Assembly: GCA_014904845.1 (NCBI GenBank)
Contig: MU119257.1
Location: 1 to 22,470, forward strand
Direction: 5' to 3'
DNA length: 22,470 nt
Source: Acephala macrosclerotiorum
Taxonomy: Eukaryota; Ascomycota; Leotiomycetes; Helotiales; Mollisiaceae
The notes below the pieces were generated by a model. The model was given only the letters and a program-made list of their open reading frames with translations, had not been told where the DNA came from and searched no databases. The stretch's first letter is position 1; every line of letters begins with the position of its first letter. The position numbers were made by a program, and so were the translations under genes. Shown here one piece after another: positions 1 to 8,774 of the stretch.

Positions 1-55
<55 letters not shown>
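1..55. repeat. Poly(A) tract at the window start
   Basis: An unbroken run of 55 A, then one T and more A. Nothing next to it identifies an element with a poly(A) tail. It may be ordinary low-complexity sequence of this compartment or a contig-edge artefact. Confidence 0.9.
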
Positions 56-57
<2 letters not shown>

Positions 58-3000
58 AAAAAATATTATTATTATATATATAAAAAATCGAAAAACGAAA
101 TAAATTATAATAAAAAACTTTTATAAAAAATTAATATAATTTTAATATATTAAATTAAAATTTTTTAACGATTTATAAATAAATTTAATTATTTTATATT
201 TAATTAATAAATCGTTATATAATATTTATAAATATTTAATAAAAAAAATTTTTATAATTTTATTATTTATAAAAATATTATTAATTTTTATTATAAATAT
301 ATTATATATATTTATTAAAATATATATACGTATATTAAAATTTTTTTTTATATATTAATTAATTATTAATAGTATTAGCGGTTTATTAATAATACGCGTT
401 ATATAATAATTACATATTTAAAATTTTAACGTTTAATAATAATCGATTAACAAATAAATTTAAACTTATAAAAATATTAAAATTTTCGACTTTCGACGAT
501 TATAAACGATTACGTGCAATTTTTATATAATTATATTTAATTAATTAAATCGCTTAATTTTTAAATATTTTAATTTAAATTTTTAATATCGAATAATACA
601 ATTACTCGCATATTAAACTAGTACATTTACGCGTGTAAACTTTATTTAAATCGATCGATTTTACGATTAAATTTTAAATAATATTAATATTTTTAATTTT
701 TATTTATTTATATAATTTATAAAACGATAAAAATTTATTAATCGAATAAAGTGCGATTATTAATTTATATATAAATTTTAACGAAAAATATTAAAATTTA
801 ATAAATTTTAATTTTATAATTTAATATTTTAATATACGTTTAATAAATTTATTTAAAAATTTTATAATAAATTAAATAAATATTATAAATTATAAATTTT
901 AAATTAATATTATTAATATTAAATTAAAATAATTAATAATATTAATAATCGATTAAATTATTATTAATTTATTAATAATATTATTAATATACGTATTTTT
1001 CAATAAAATGATTAATAAAAAATATTAAAAAAATATTATATAAAAAAATATAATTAATTTAAATTTTTATTTATATTTTATATATAAATAAATAAATTTA
1101 TTAAATATAAATTAATATTTTAAAATAATAAAAATTAATATTTAAAATAAAAATAAAAATTTTTTAAAAAACGATTTATTTTTTTTTAAATATAATTTTA
1201 TTATTTTATAATAAATACGAAAAATTATAAATATTTATTTTAATTTTTTTTATTTAAATAAATATATAATAAAGAAAAGTTTTTTTTATTATAATAAAAA
1301 CGAATATAAAAAATAAATCGATTTTAAAAAATTAAATTTAAATATAAAAATATTATTTTATAAAATTTTAAAAATTAAAAAATAATATTTATATATTATA
1401 TAAATAATTAAATAAATAAATTAAAAATTATAATAAAAAATATTTTAAAATAAAAATAAAATATATTATTAAAAATTTTATTAAAATAAAAAATAAATAT
1501 TATATTACGATTTATTATAAAATAAATCGATTTAAAATAATAATATTTAAAAAAAAATTATTTATTCGAAAAAAAATAATAAAAAAATAATATTATAAAT
1601 AAATTTTTAAATAAATATAATATTATTTATAATAAAAATAAAAAAAATTTATTAAAATTAAAATTATTATAATAATAAATTTTTTAATTTTTTAATATAT
1701 AATAAAACGATTATAAATTTCGAAAAATAAATTATTCGTAATAAAAAATTTATAATAAATATTAATCGTATAATATAAAAAAAAAAAAATTTAAATTTTA
1801 AATAAAAATAAAAAAACAAAATTTAAAAAATTAAAATTATTTTAAAATTATTATAATAATATAAATATTATATTAAATATATATAAAAAAATAAATATAA
1901 AATTTTTAATAATAATTATTCGTTTAAAAAATTATTAAATATATAAAAATTGAATTTAAAATTTTATATATTTTAATAATATATTAAAAAAAATAAAAAA
2001 AATTAATTAAAAATTTTAAATTATTATTTAATAAATTATAATAAATTTAAAATAAATAATTAAAAAAAAATCGAAAAAATAATAATATAAAAAATTATAT
2101 TTTATAAATTTATAATAATATTAAAAAATATATTAAAAAAAATTTAATATTAATTATATTATATTAATTAATTAATTAAAAAAATATATATAAAATAATT
2201 AAATTTTAATATTTATTTTATTAATTATAAATATAATAAATATAAAATAAATAAAAATTATAATAATAAACGTAATTAAAATAAATATAATTATAATTAT
2301 AAAAATTAAAATAATTATTTAAAAAAAAAAATTTTATATTCATAAAAAAGAAAATAATAAATATATAAAAAATTTAAAATCGAAATTTATTTTTATTATA
2401 AAAAATACGTTTTTATAATAAATTATTAAATTTTTTTAATTTATAAAAAAAAAATAAAAAAATTTAAAAACGAAAATAAAATAAATTTTTTTAATATAAA
2501 AAAAATTAATTTTAAAAAATAAAATATATTAATATTAAAAAATTAATTATAAAATTAAATAATTAAAAAATATAATATTTATTAATTAAAAATACTATAT
2601 TTTATTTATTTAAAAAAAAATTAATTTACGAATTAAATTTAATATTTTAAATCGTAAAAAAAAAATTTAATTTAAAATAAATTATATAAAAATTAAAAAT
2701 TATTATTTTTTATATTATATTTTATAATATATTATTTTTATTATTTTTAAAAAATATAAATAAATTTAAAATTTAATTTAATAACGTAAAAAATTATATA
2801 AAAAATTTAAATATTTATTAATATAACCATTTATAAATATTTTTAATAAAATTAAATATAAAAATTTTATATTTTAATAATTAAAATAAATTAATAAATT
2901 TTATTATTATTATTAAATAAATACGAAATCGTTAAAACGATTTAAATTTTTTTTAATAAACGATTACGAGTTTAATTATTTAATAATTATTAATATTATA

Positions 3001-3430
3001 TATTTAAATAATAATACGATTTTATAATTTATAAATTTTATTATAAAATTTTAAAACGTATAATTCGTTATAAAAATATTTATACGATTTATATAAAACG
3101 TAATTAAAAAATATTAAATTAATATATATTTAAAATTATTAAAAATTATAATTTATAATATTAAAAAAAAATTTATATTTATAAAATTTAAATAATAAAT
3201 AAAAATCGTAATAATAAAAATAAAATATATTATAAATAATAATAAACACTTATAACGATTTAATAAAATCGAATAAATTTATATTAATTTTATTAATAAT
3301 TATAAGCGAAAAATATATTATATAATTATTTTATAAATTAATAAATTTTAAATTAATTATAATTAAATTTTATTTTTAAAAATTATAAATTAAAAATTTA
3401 ATAAAAAAATAATTATTTAATTTTAATCGA
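56..3430. other. AT-rich RIP-degraded DNA, no recognisable gene
   Basis: More than 3 kb made almost only of A and T, with C and G nearly confined to CG dinucleotides. Stop codons fill all six frames. I tried to match it with the two retrotransposons further right and found no convincing protein-level similarity. The stretch at about 470-660 keeps somewhat more C and G outside CG and may be a younger or less mutated fragment, but I cannot name it. The interval is probably old transposon remains mutated beyond recognition; that is inference from composition only. Confidence 0.7.
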
Positions 3431-3893
3431 AAATTAATTTAAACGTTATAAACGATTAAAAAATACGAAAAATAAATTTAAATTTATAATTTATTTTAAA
3501 TAAAAACTTTTTAATTTTATAAATATTAATAATAATAATAATTATTTGTTCGATTTAAAAATTAATATTAATTTTTTTATATATATATAATATTAATACT
3601 TTTTATAATAAACGATTTTATTTAAATTTAATTAAAATATTTAAATATAACGATTTAATTAATTTATTAAAAAATTTAACGATTTTATAATTTCGCATTA
3701 ATATATAATCGATTTAATAAAAAATATTAAAATTTTAATTTATATACAATTATATTATATTAATAATTATAATATATTAATTAATTTAAATTATTTAAAA
3801 TTTATAACTAAATTAAAAATTAATTAAATATTATTATATTTTAAATTTTAAACGATTTTATTAATTCGTTATTACGTAAATTAATAAAATAAA
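3430..3893 (+). repeat. Left arm of a long inverted repeat around the GC island
   Basis: The reverse complement of about 4868-5250 aligns with this interval. Anchors are the block at 3850-3875 against 4890-4917, the block near 3650-3690 against 5055-5090, and the block near 3545-3580 against 5160-5195. The arms differ mostly by C/T and G/A changes plus small indels. The inner edge is sharp: similarity stops at about 3891, where normal base composition begins. The outer edge is uncertain because low complexity blurs the alignment beyond about 3430. A duplicated arm would be a RIP target while the single-copy spacer would not, which fits the composition contrast. Confidence 0.75.
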
Positions 3894-3909
3894 ATGTTTC
3901 TCTCGTTCC

Positions 3910-3977
3910 GAAAGAAAAAGCCAGTCCGCCGCCGACTCGCAAGCGAGCCAATCAGCGGACGGGGCCCTTTCTTTCTT
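3910..3977. other. Nested stem-loop (hairpin 1)
   Basis: GTCCGC (3924-3929) pairs with GCGGAC (3955-3960). Inside it CTCGC (3936-3940) pairs with GCGAG (3943-3947) over a 2-nt loop. Outside it the purine tract GAAAGAAA...GCC at 3910-3922 faces GGCCCTTTCTTTC at 3965-3977. Together these form an imperfect stem of nearly 70 nt. No T-tract follows that would mark a terminator. Confidence 0.7.
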
Positions 3978-3997
3978 TACTCGACGCACATTTTGCT

Positions 3998-4049
3998 CCG
4001 CAGGCCTCGCTGGGGCGCCCCTGCGGGGGGCTTCAAAGTCTTCGACTTT
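3998..4049. other. Two adjacent perfect stem-loops (hairpins 2 and 3)
   Basis: CCGCAGG (3998-4004) pairs exactly with CCTGCGG (4020-4026), and its loop contains the palindrome GGGGCGCCCC. Immediately after, AAAGTC (4035-4040) pairs with GACTTT (4044-4049) around a TTC loop. Closely packed GC hairpins of this kind resemble the GC clusters of fungal mitochondrial DNA, but that is a resemblance only. Confidence 0.7.
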
Positions 4050-4119
4050 ATTAATCTCTCTTATCTACTCTTATTTCAAGTTTTAAGTCAAAAGCTCTTA
4101 ATTTGAGCGTTTTATAAGC

Positions 4120-4238
4120 ATATGAAATTGGAGTAGTTATTGAGGTGGGGTGCCAGATTCTGCCGGGCGGTGAAGCCGATAAGCTGATAAACCCCTTAGT
4201 GCCTAAGGCAGAAACGCACTTACTACAGAGTTTCATAT
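4120..4238. other. Segment closed by a long-range perfect stem; RNA-like fold possible
   Basis: ATATGAAA at 4120-4127 is the exact reverse complement of TTTCATAT at 4231-4238. Just inside, GTAGT can pair with ACTAC. The interior holds further self-complementary pieces, including GCC-TAA-GGC at about 4201-4209 and GGGG/CCCC pairing. The outer-to-inner arrangement looks like a branched structural RNA or a cruciform. I could not match it to tRNA, 5S rRNA, snRNA, RNase P RNA or the conserved core of group I or II introns. Confidence 0.45.
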
Positions 4239-4240
4239 TA

Positions 4241-4267
4241 CCAGGGGAACACTCCCTGGGACCCCCG
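4241..4267 (+). repeat. GC hairpin motif, copy A1
   Basis: CCAGGG pairs with CCCTGG and is followed by GACCCCC. It is the first of a family spaced along the tandem units: A1 4241-4267, B1 4332-4357, A2 4454-4479, and the decayed copies B2 4545-4565 and A3 4655-4680. Confidence 0.75.
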
Positions 4268-4331
4268 TCTTTTATATAGAGTTACTACGATCGATTTAAT
4301 CAATTTATATTATTTTTTTTAATATATAATT

Positions 4332-4357
4332 CCAGGGGGAGACCCTTTGGGACCCCC
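4332..4357 (+). repeat. GC hairpin motif, copy B1 (nested stem)
   Basis: Outer GGGGG and CCCCC enclose an inner CCC-TTT-GGG hairpin, giving a compact two-level stem. It lies about 91 bp after A1 in the same unit. Confidence 0.75.
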
Positions 4358-4453
4358 TTTTAAAGCTGCGCAGTCGTAGAGTAGATTTTTAGTGTTCTAG
4401 TACTTAAGTGCCTAATGCCTAAGGCAGAAACGCACTTCCAATAGAGCCTTATA

Positions 4454-4479
4454 CTAGGGGGACACCCTCTGGGACCCCC
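4454..4479 (+). repeat. GC hairpin motif, copy A2 (nested stem)
   Basis: Same architecture as B1, with outer GGGGG/CCCCC and inner CCC-TCT-GGG. The loop changed while both stems were kept. This copy sits in unit 2, where neighbouring sequence already carries transitions. Confidence 0.75.
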
Positions 4480-4867
4480 GTCTCTTATATCTAGTTACTA
4501 CGATCGATTCAATCCATTTGGATCACTTTATTTAGTATATAATTCCAGGGAAAGACTTCCTAGGACTTTTTTCGAAAATTGCGCAATTATTTTAATATTT
4601 ATATATTTTAATATTTAAAATAAAAATATACTTTTAATAGAGTTTTAATTTACACTAAAGAAATACTTCTTAGGATTCCCGTTTTTTATATTAAATTATT
4701 ATAATCGGTTCGATCAATTTAAATTATTTTATTTAGTATATAATTTTAAAAAAAAAAATTTTAAATTTTTTTTTAAAAATTATATTATTATAAAATAAAT
4801 ATTTAATATTTTAATATTTAAAATAAAAACGTATTTAAAAAGTTTTACAATCGCAATTTTTATTAAA

Positions 4868-5250
4868 AACGATTATATTTTATTAATTTATATAATAACG
4901 AATTAATAAAATCGTTTAAAATTTAAAATTTAATAATATTTAATTATATTTTAATTTATTTATAAATTTTATAAAATTTGAATTAATTAATAAATAAAAA
5001 TTATAAACGTAATATAATTGAAATTTTAGTATTCGTTATATAAAACAATATTTTTTAATAAATTAATTAAATTATTATATTTAAATAATTCGTTTAAATT
5101 TAATATTTTTTATTTATTTTAAAAATAATTTATATTATATAATAAACGTATAATTTTAAAAAATTAATATTAATTTTTAAAACGAATAATTAATAATTAT
5201 ATTTAATAAAAATAATAATTATAAAATTATTTAAATATATTTTTATTTTA
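4868..5250 (-). repeat. Right arm of the long inverted repeat
   Basis: Reverse complement of about 3430-3893 (see the left arm for anchors). Similarity is clear to about 5250 and doubtful beyond. Only about 300 bp of unassigned AT-rich DNA separates this point from the target-site duplication of element B at 5552. The B insertion may therefore have cut an originally longer arm, but I could not confirm a continuation after 17887. Confidence 0.7.
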
Positions 5251-5473
5251 AATATTAAAATATAAAACGAAAATTTTTAAAAAAAAAATTTAATAATAAA
5301 ATTTTATAATAATTAAAATTTTATTTTAATTTTAAATTTTTATAAAACGTTTAAATTAAAAATTTAAAATTTAAAATTTAAAATAAAAATAAATTATTAA
5401 AATTAAAAATTTTATAATTTTTTATAAAAACGTTTTTACGAAATTTATAAAATAAAATATATATTAAATATTA

Positions 5474-5533
5474 AAAAAAAAAACTCGTTTATAATTAATT
5501 TATTTAATAAATTATTAAACGAGTTTTTTTTTT
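5474..5533. other. Perfect 18-bp stem with a 24-nt loop
   Basis: Ten A plus CTCGTTTA (5474-5491) is the exact reverse complement of TAAACGAG plus ten T (5516-5533). In the plus sense it has the A-tract, stem, T-tract form of a bidirectional intrinsic terminator, but this is a eukaryotic compartment. It may instead be the outer end of the inverted-repeat structure or a small foldback element. It lies 18 bp left of element B. Confidence 0.6.
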
Positions 5534-5551
5534 AATACGAAAAAAATATTT

Positions 5552-5556
5552 TATTT
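5552..5556. repeat. Target-site duplication of element B, left copy
   Basis: TATTT directly precedes the left LTR and is repeated at 17882-17886 directly after the right LTR. A 5-bp duplication is normal for Ty1/copia integrases. It also fixes the LTR ends at 5557 and 17881. Confidence 0.75.
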
Positions 5557-5764
5557 TATTAATATTATTAAAAATACTTATTATTAATAATAAATTAAAA
5601 ACGAAATAAATAAATAAATTAAATAATTCGTTAATTAATTATAAATTGTAAATTTAATAAACGCGTAAAAATTAAAAAATATAATCTCAATTTTAGCGCA
5701 AGCGGCGCTAGTCCCGATCTGGCCTAGTGCCGCACGTGACTACTAAATTAATATTATATTTATA
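5557..5764 (-). repeat. Element B, 3' LTR (left copy)
   Basis: 208 bp, aligned without gaps to 17674-17881. I count about ten differences, all transitions. The ends are RIP-altered TG/CA. In a fully AT background it keeps a GC-rich palindrome at about 5695-5740. Because B reads on the minus strand, this is the 3' LTR. Confidence 0.88.
5695..5740 (-). promoter_or_regulatory. Conserved GC palindrome with CACGTG box in the B LTR
   Basis: GCGGCGCTAG (5702-5711) and CTAGTGCCGC (5724-5733) pair with one mismatch around a 12-nt loop. CACGTG, a bHLH-type E-box, overlaps the end at 5733-5738. This block keeps C and G in all contexts while the rest of the LTR keeps almost none. It recurs at 17812-17857 and, partly mutated, at about 18675-18722. 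A regulatory or structural role is inference from this preservation. CACGTG is also short enough to occur by chance. Confidence 0.55.
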
Positions 5765-5770
5765 TTAGTA

Positions 5771-5780
5771 TTTTTTTTTT
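5771..5780 (-). other. Probable polypurine tract of element B
   Basis: Ten T on the plus strand, hence ten A on the element's sense strand, lie 6 nt inside the 3' LTR. That is where second-strand synthesis is primed in LTR elements. The match is weak evidence in such AT-rich DNA but agrees with the strand deduced from the proteins. Confidence 0.45.
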
Positions 5781-6115
5781 ATAATAAAAATTAATTTAAT
5801 TTAATTATTTAAAAAATGCTATTATTTTTTTTTTTATCGTAATTCGTTAATATGTAAAATTCGTTAATATTTTAATATACAAATTATATAATTAAACTTT
5901 AAAAATAACGCTAATAAATTAATACTATTTTCGAAGTTCATTAAAAATTATAAACGTTAAAATTGAAATAAATTTTTTTTTTTTAATTTTATAAATTAAA
6001 TAATTATAAAATTCGAAATATAACGCAAAAAAAATTTATTTTTTATTTTTTATTTTTTTTAATAAATATTTTTTTTAATTTTCTACGTTATTTTTATTAT
6101 TATTTTTTTTTTAAT

Positions 6116-8069
6116 TTATTTTTTTATTCGAATTTTAAAGTAATTCATATTTAAAAACTTTTTTAAAATTTTATTAAATATTAATTTTATTATAATATTT
6201 GTTAAATTATTTTAATCGTTAATTTATCGAATTTTTTATAATTTTTTACGTTTATACGATTAATAAAAAATTATAATATCGATTATAAAACGCTTTTTTT
6301 TAATCGTTTTTAATTTAATTAAATATTCGTATAACGAATATAAATTTATATAAACAATTATTAAAATTTTAAAAAAAATCGAATTATTAAATAATTATAT
6401 TAATAATAAATTTAATTGCGATTATTATATCGATTTTTTTTATTATATTATATATTTTAAAAATTAAAACGTTTTTAATAACGCGTTTATTTTTAATAAA
6501 ATTGTAATAAATAAATAAAAATTTAATTTTGAATTTTTTATTATTTAATTAATATTTATTTATTAAAATAATTTTATATTTAATTTAAAAATTAAAATTT
6601 TTATTATTTATAAATAAATTATTAATAAAAACGAAAAATTTTATCGTAAATAAATTAAAAATAATATATTTAAATCTTCGTTTTAAATTTTTAATTTATT
6701 ATTTTAATTTTTTATTTAATATAAAAAATTTTTTTTTATTAAATTTTAATATTAAATAATAATAAATAAATTAAAAATTGTTTTAAATTAATAAATTATA
6801 ATAATATAAATTTTTTTAATTTATTATTTTTAATATTTAATTTAAAAATTAAAATAATTTAATATTTATTAATTTAATTTTTTTATTTTTATTTTTTTAT
6901 TATAATTAAATCGTATTTTCGAATTAAATTAAAATGTATTTATTAAAAATTAATAGTATTTTTAATATTAAAACTTTTTTAAATTTAATTAAAAATTTAA
7001 TTTTATTAAATTCGTTTTTTTCGAAAGTAAAATTTTTTCTTTTTATTAAAATAAACGTATTATCGATTTATATTTTAATAATCGTAATTAAAAAATAAAA
7101 ATCGTATATTAATATAATTATAAACAATTTTTTTTTATAATATTTATAATATGTAATTTATTAATATATTTTTATTTTCGTAATTTTATATAAAAATTTT
7201 AAAATAATTATAATTATATTTAATAAATATAAATAGTGGATTTTTTTAATAAACGTATTAAAATAAATCGTTAAAAGTTTATCGTAAATTAAATATAAAT
7301 TTAAATAATATTATAAAATTATATTTTAATTTTTTTATTTAAAAATTAAATTAAAAAAAATATTAAAATAATAATTAATCGTTAATTAATTTTTTAAATT
7401 ATTAAAAATTATATAAAAAATTTTTTTTTTTTCATTATTATATTTTTAAATTATTAATTTTAATTTTTCGTAGAAAATATTAATAATTTTATTTTTAATT
7501 TTATTAATTAATTTCGAATTAAAAATTCGAATTTTAATATATTTATTAAAATTATATTAAACGAAATTAAAGATTTTTTTATAATTAAATTATCGATTTT
7601 TTTTTAAAAAATACTTTAAATAATTATTTAAAAATTATAATTTTTTTTTTTTTAGTAATTTTAATAATAATTTTATATTGTTTTTTTTTATTTATTATAA
7701 AAATTATAAAAATTTTAATTTTTTCGACAATAATAATAAAAAATTAATCGTTAAAATTTTTGTAATTTTTTTCGTTATTTTTAATAAAATTATAATATTT
7801 ATTTTATTTAAATTTTTTATTACATACGTTTTTATTTCGTGATTTTTTTAAACGTTTTTAATTACGTTTTTTAATTAGTTTTTCGTTTATTTTATTCGAT
7901 TAAAAAAATAAAAAAAAAAAATTTTAATTAAAAAATAATAAATTTTATTTTTTATTTTTTTAATTATTTTTTTAATCGCTAGTTCGATTATAAACTTTTA
8001 ATATTTTTTTTTTTATATAATAAAATTTAACGATTATTAAACGAAAATTAATTAGTTCGTAAAATATAT
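6116..8069 (-). pseudogene. Element B pol, 3' part: integrase tail, reverse transcriptase, RNase H
   Basis: Read from 8069 leftwards, the first codons give FYELINFRLIIVKFYY, the end of the integrase C-terminal region just after the A insertion point. About 550 bp further comes the start of the copia reverse transcriptase (RIFNSKLINKIK near 7525-7485), parallel to RIFDSKLVNEIK in element A. The catalytic region near 7059-7067 reads Ile-Asp-Asn where A has Ile-Asp-Asp. Next comes a stretch matching A after the catalytic site (KIKFLIKFKKV then FNKYIL). The RNase H tail at about 6290-6116 includes a block matching the IDIM...QSYERK region of A, then NKILKKFLNMN and a stop at 6116-6118. Dozens of in-frame stops and several apparent frame changes make it non-functional. 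Confidence 0.85.
8065..8069. repeat. Target-site duplication of element A, left copy
   Basis: TATAT precedes the 5' LTR and is repeated at 14384-14388 after the 3' LTR. Copy C at about 19502-19515 has the unoccupied site with a single TATAT between the same flanks, which confirms the duplication and the ends of A. Confidence 0.9.
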
Positions 8070-8298
8070 TGTCGATTCAATCATGTAATCGCTTAAACGA
8101 TCGATTAAATGATTTTAATTATAATTTTTATTGCCTTTGACAATAGTTGCTTTAGTGTTTACTTTTTAATTTTACGTTTATTTTGTTTAATTATATAAAT
8201 AGAGGAATACTTTTTCTGAGAAAAAGTAAATAGAATTAAATTATTGATATCAAACTAAAATTTTAGTATTTCGTGATTTGTTTTCGAACGTTTTAATA
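8070..8298 (+). repeat. Element A, 5' LTR
   Basis: 229 bp starting TG and ending TA; the final CA is taken to be RIP-changed. It aligns without gaps to 14155-14383. By hand I count about 38 differences, all transitions, so substitution mutation alone explains the divergence. Confidence 0.95.
8193..8203 (+). promoter_or_regulatory. Candidate TATA box in the 5' LTR
   Basis: TATATAAATAG in the middle of the LTR, preceded by about 120 bp that would be U3. The 3' LTR has TATATAGGTAG at the same place, so the original was probably one of these forms. In a sequence this AT-rich a TATA match has little weight alone; the position inside the LTR is the argument. Confidence 0.4.
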
Positions 8299-8774
8299 CT
8301 AATCAATAATTGAATTCGTTCGATTATAGAGTAGTAAAATTACTTACGAAAAAGTAGTAATTAAATAAAATCGATCGAATAAAAAAACTTAGATTGTACG
8401 CAATTTATTAATTCAATTGAACGTAAAAAAAAATAATTTTTATTTGTATTAAAAAAAATTATTAGATTTTTAAAAAATATTACGATTTTACGTTCGTTTT
8501 ATTTTTCTCGATTTGAAATTGATTAATTTTCTATTTTACGTTCTATCGCGTATTAATAATAAGTATTTTATTGTAATAAAAAAAAAAAAAAAAAAAACAA
8601 TTTTTACGAGTTCGATATAAAAATTCGTCGAATTAATATGTTTATTAAACATGATACGACTCAATAAAATGTTTTTCAAGAATACGATTATACATTTTCA
8701 AAGTACGATTTTGATCAAGAAGAGACTTTTTTATTACTTTTTTTATTTTTCGATTCGATATAATATATATTGAA
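8299..8774 (+). other. Element A 5' leader between LTR and gag
   Basis: The untranslated leader should start with the primer-binding site just after 8298, but CTAATCAATAATTG there does not match any tRNA 3' end I recognise, even allowing for RIP. A run of 21 A lies at about 8579-8599. No other feature is seen. Confidence 0.5.

Larger units (their letters stand above)
3894..4560. other. GC-normal island, non-coding, rich in stem-loops
   Basis: This is the only part of the window where C and G occur freely outside CG. It begins abruptly at about 3894 and fades into AT-rich sequence between about 4540 and 4860. The two open frames in it (about 70 codons forward from 3894, about 61 codons reverse to 4051) have no family features and run across hairpin DNA, so I do not call them genes. 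The content is successive palindromes, a folded segment closed by a long-range stem, and the first units of a tandem repeat. It is flanked by long inverted arms, so it is the spacer of a large palindrome-like structure. Possibilities are the unique centre of a foldback transposon, the spacer between two inverted repeat copies, or inserted foreign DNA such as mitochondrial DNA with GC clusters. None is proven. Confidence 0.85.
4201..4850 (+). repeat. Tandem repeat, about 3.2 units of 196-216 bp, with a mutation gradient
   Basis: Units start at 4201, 4417, 4613 and 4816 (partial), with spacings of 216, 196 and 203 bp. Landmarks in each unit are the opening GCCTAAGGCAGAAACGCACTT-type block (20-21 bp), a GC hairpin, a block around ACTACGATCGAT, then the block TAGTATATAATTCCAGGG leading into a second hairpin. 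Unit 1 is essentially unmutated, unit 2 shows some C-to-T and G-to-A changes, unit 3 is heavily changed, and unit 4 retains C and G only in CG or rare contexts. The array therefore records the edge of a RIP tract. Confidence 0.85.

Noticed and set aside
930..990. AT-only palindromic stretches, and similar ones throughout, as origins or hairpins
   Set aside because: In sequence of this AT content such palindromes are expected by chance.
3894..4106. 70-codon open frame at the left edge of the GC island
   Set aside because: It runs across three hairpins, has no domain or compositional sign of coding, and begins exactly at the composition boundary, so the lack of stops reflects GC content.
4051..4236. 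61-codon reverse open frame in the GC island
   Set aside because: It overlaps the folded segment and the start of the tandem repeat, and has no recognisable protein feature.
4120..4500. RNase P RNA, group I or group II intron in the island
   Set aside because: Some short strings resemble conserved elements, but they recur in each tandem unit and the required cores are absent.
5765..8069. Element B as a Ty3/gypsy element on the plus strand
   Set aside because: The plus strand gives no motif, whereas the minus strand gives integrase, reverse transcriptase and RNase H in copia order with DD35E spacing.
8299..8325. tRNA primer-binding site directly after the 5' LTR of element A
   Set aside because: A site must exist, but the sequence does not match a tRNA 3' end or anticodon arm I can name, so it is not annotated.
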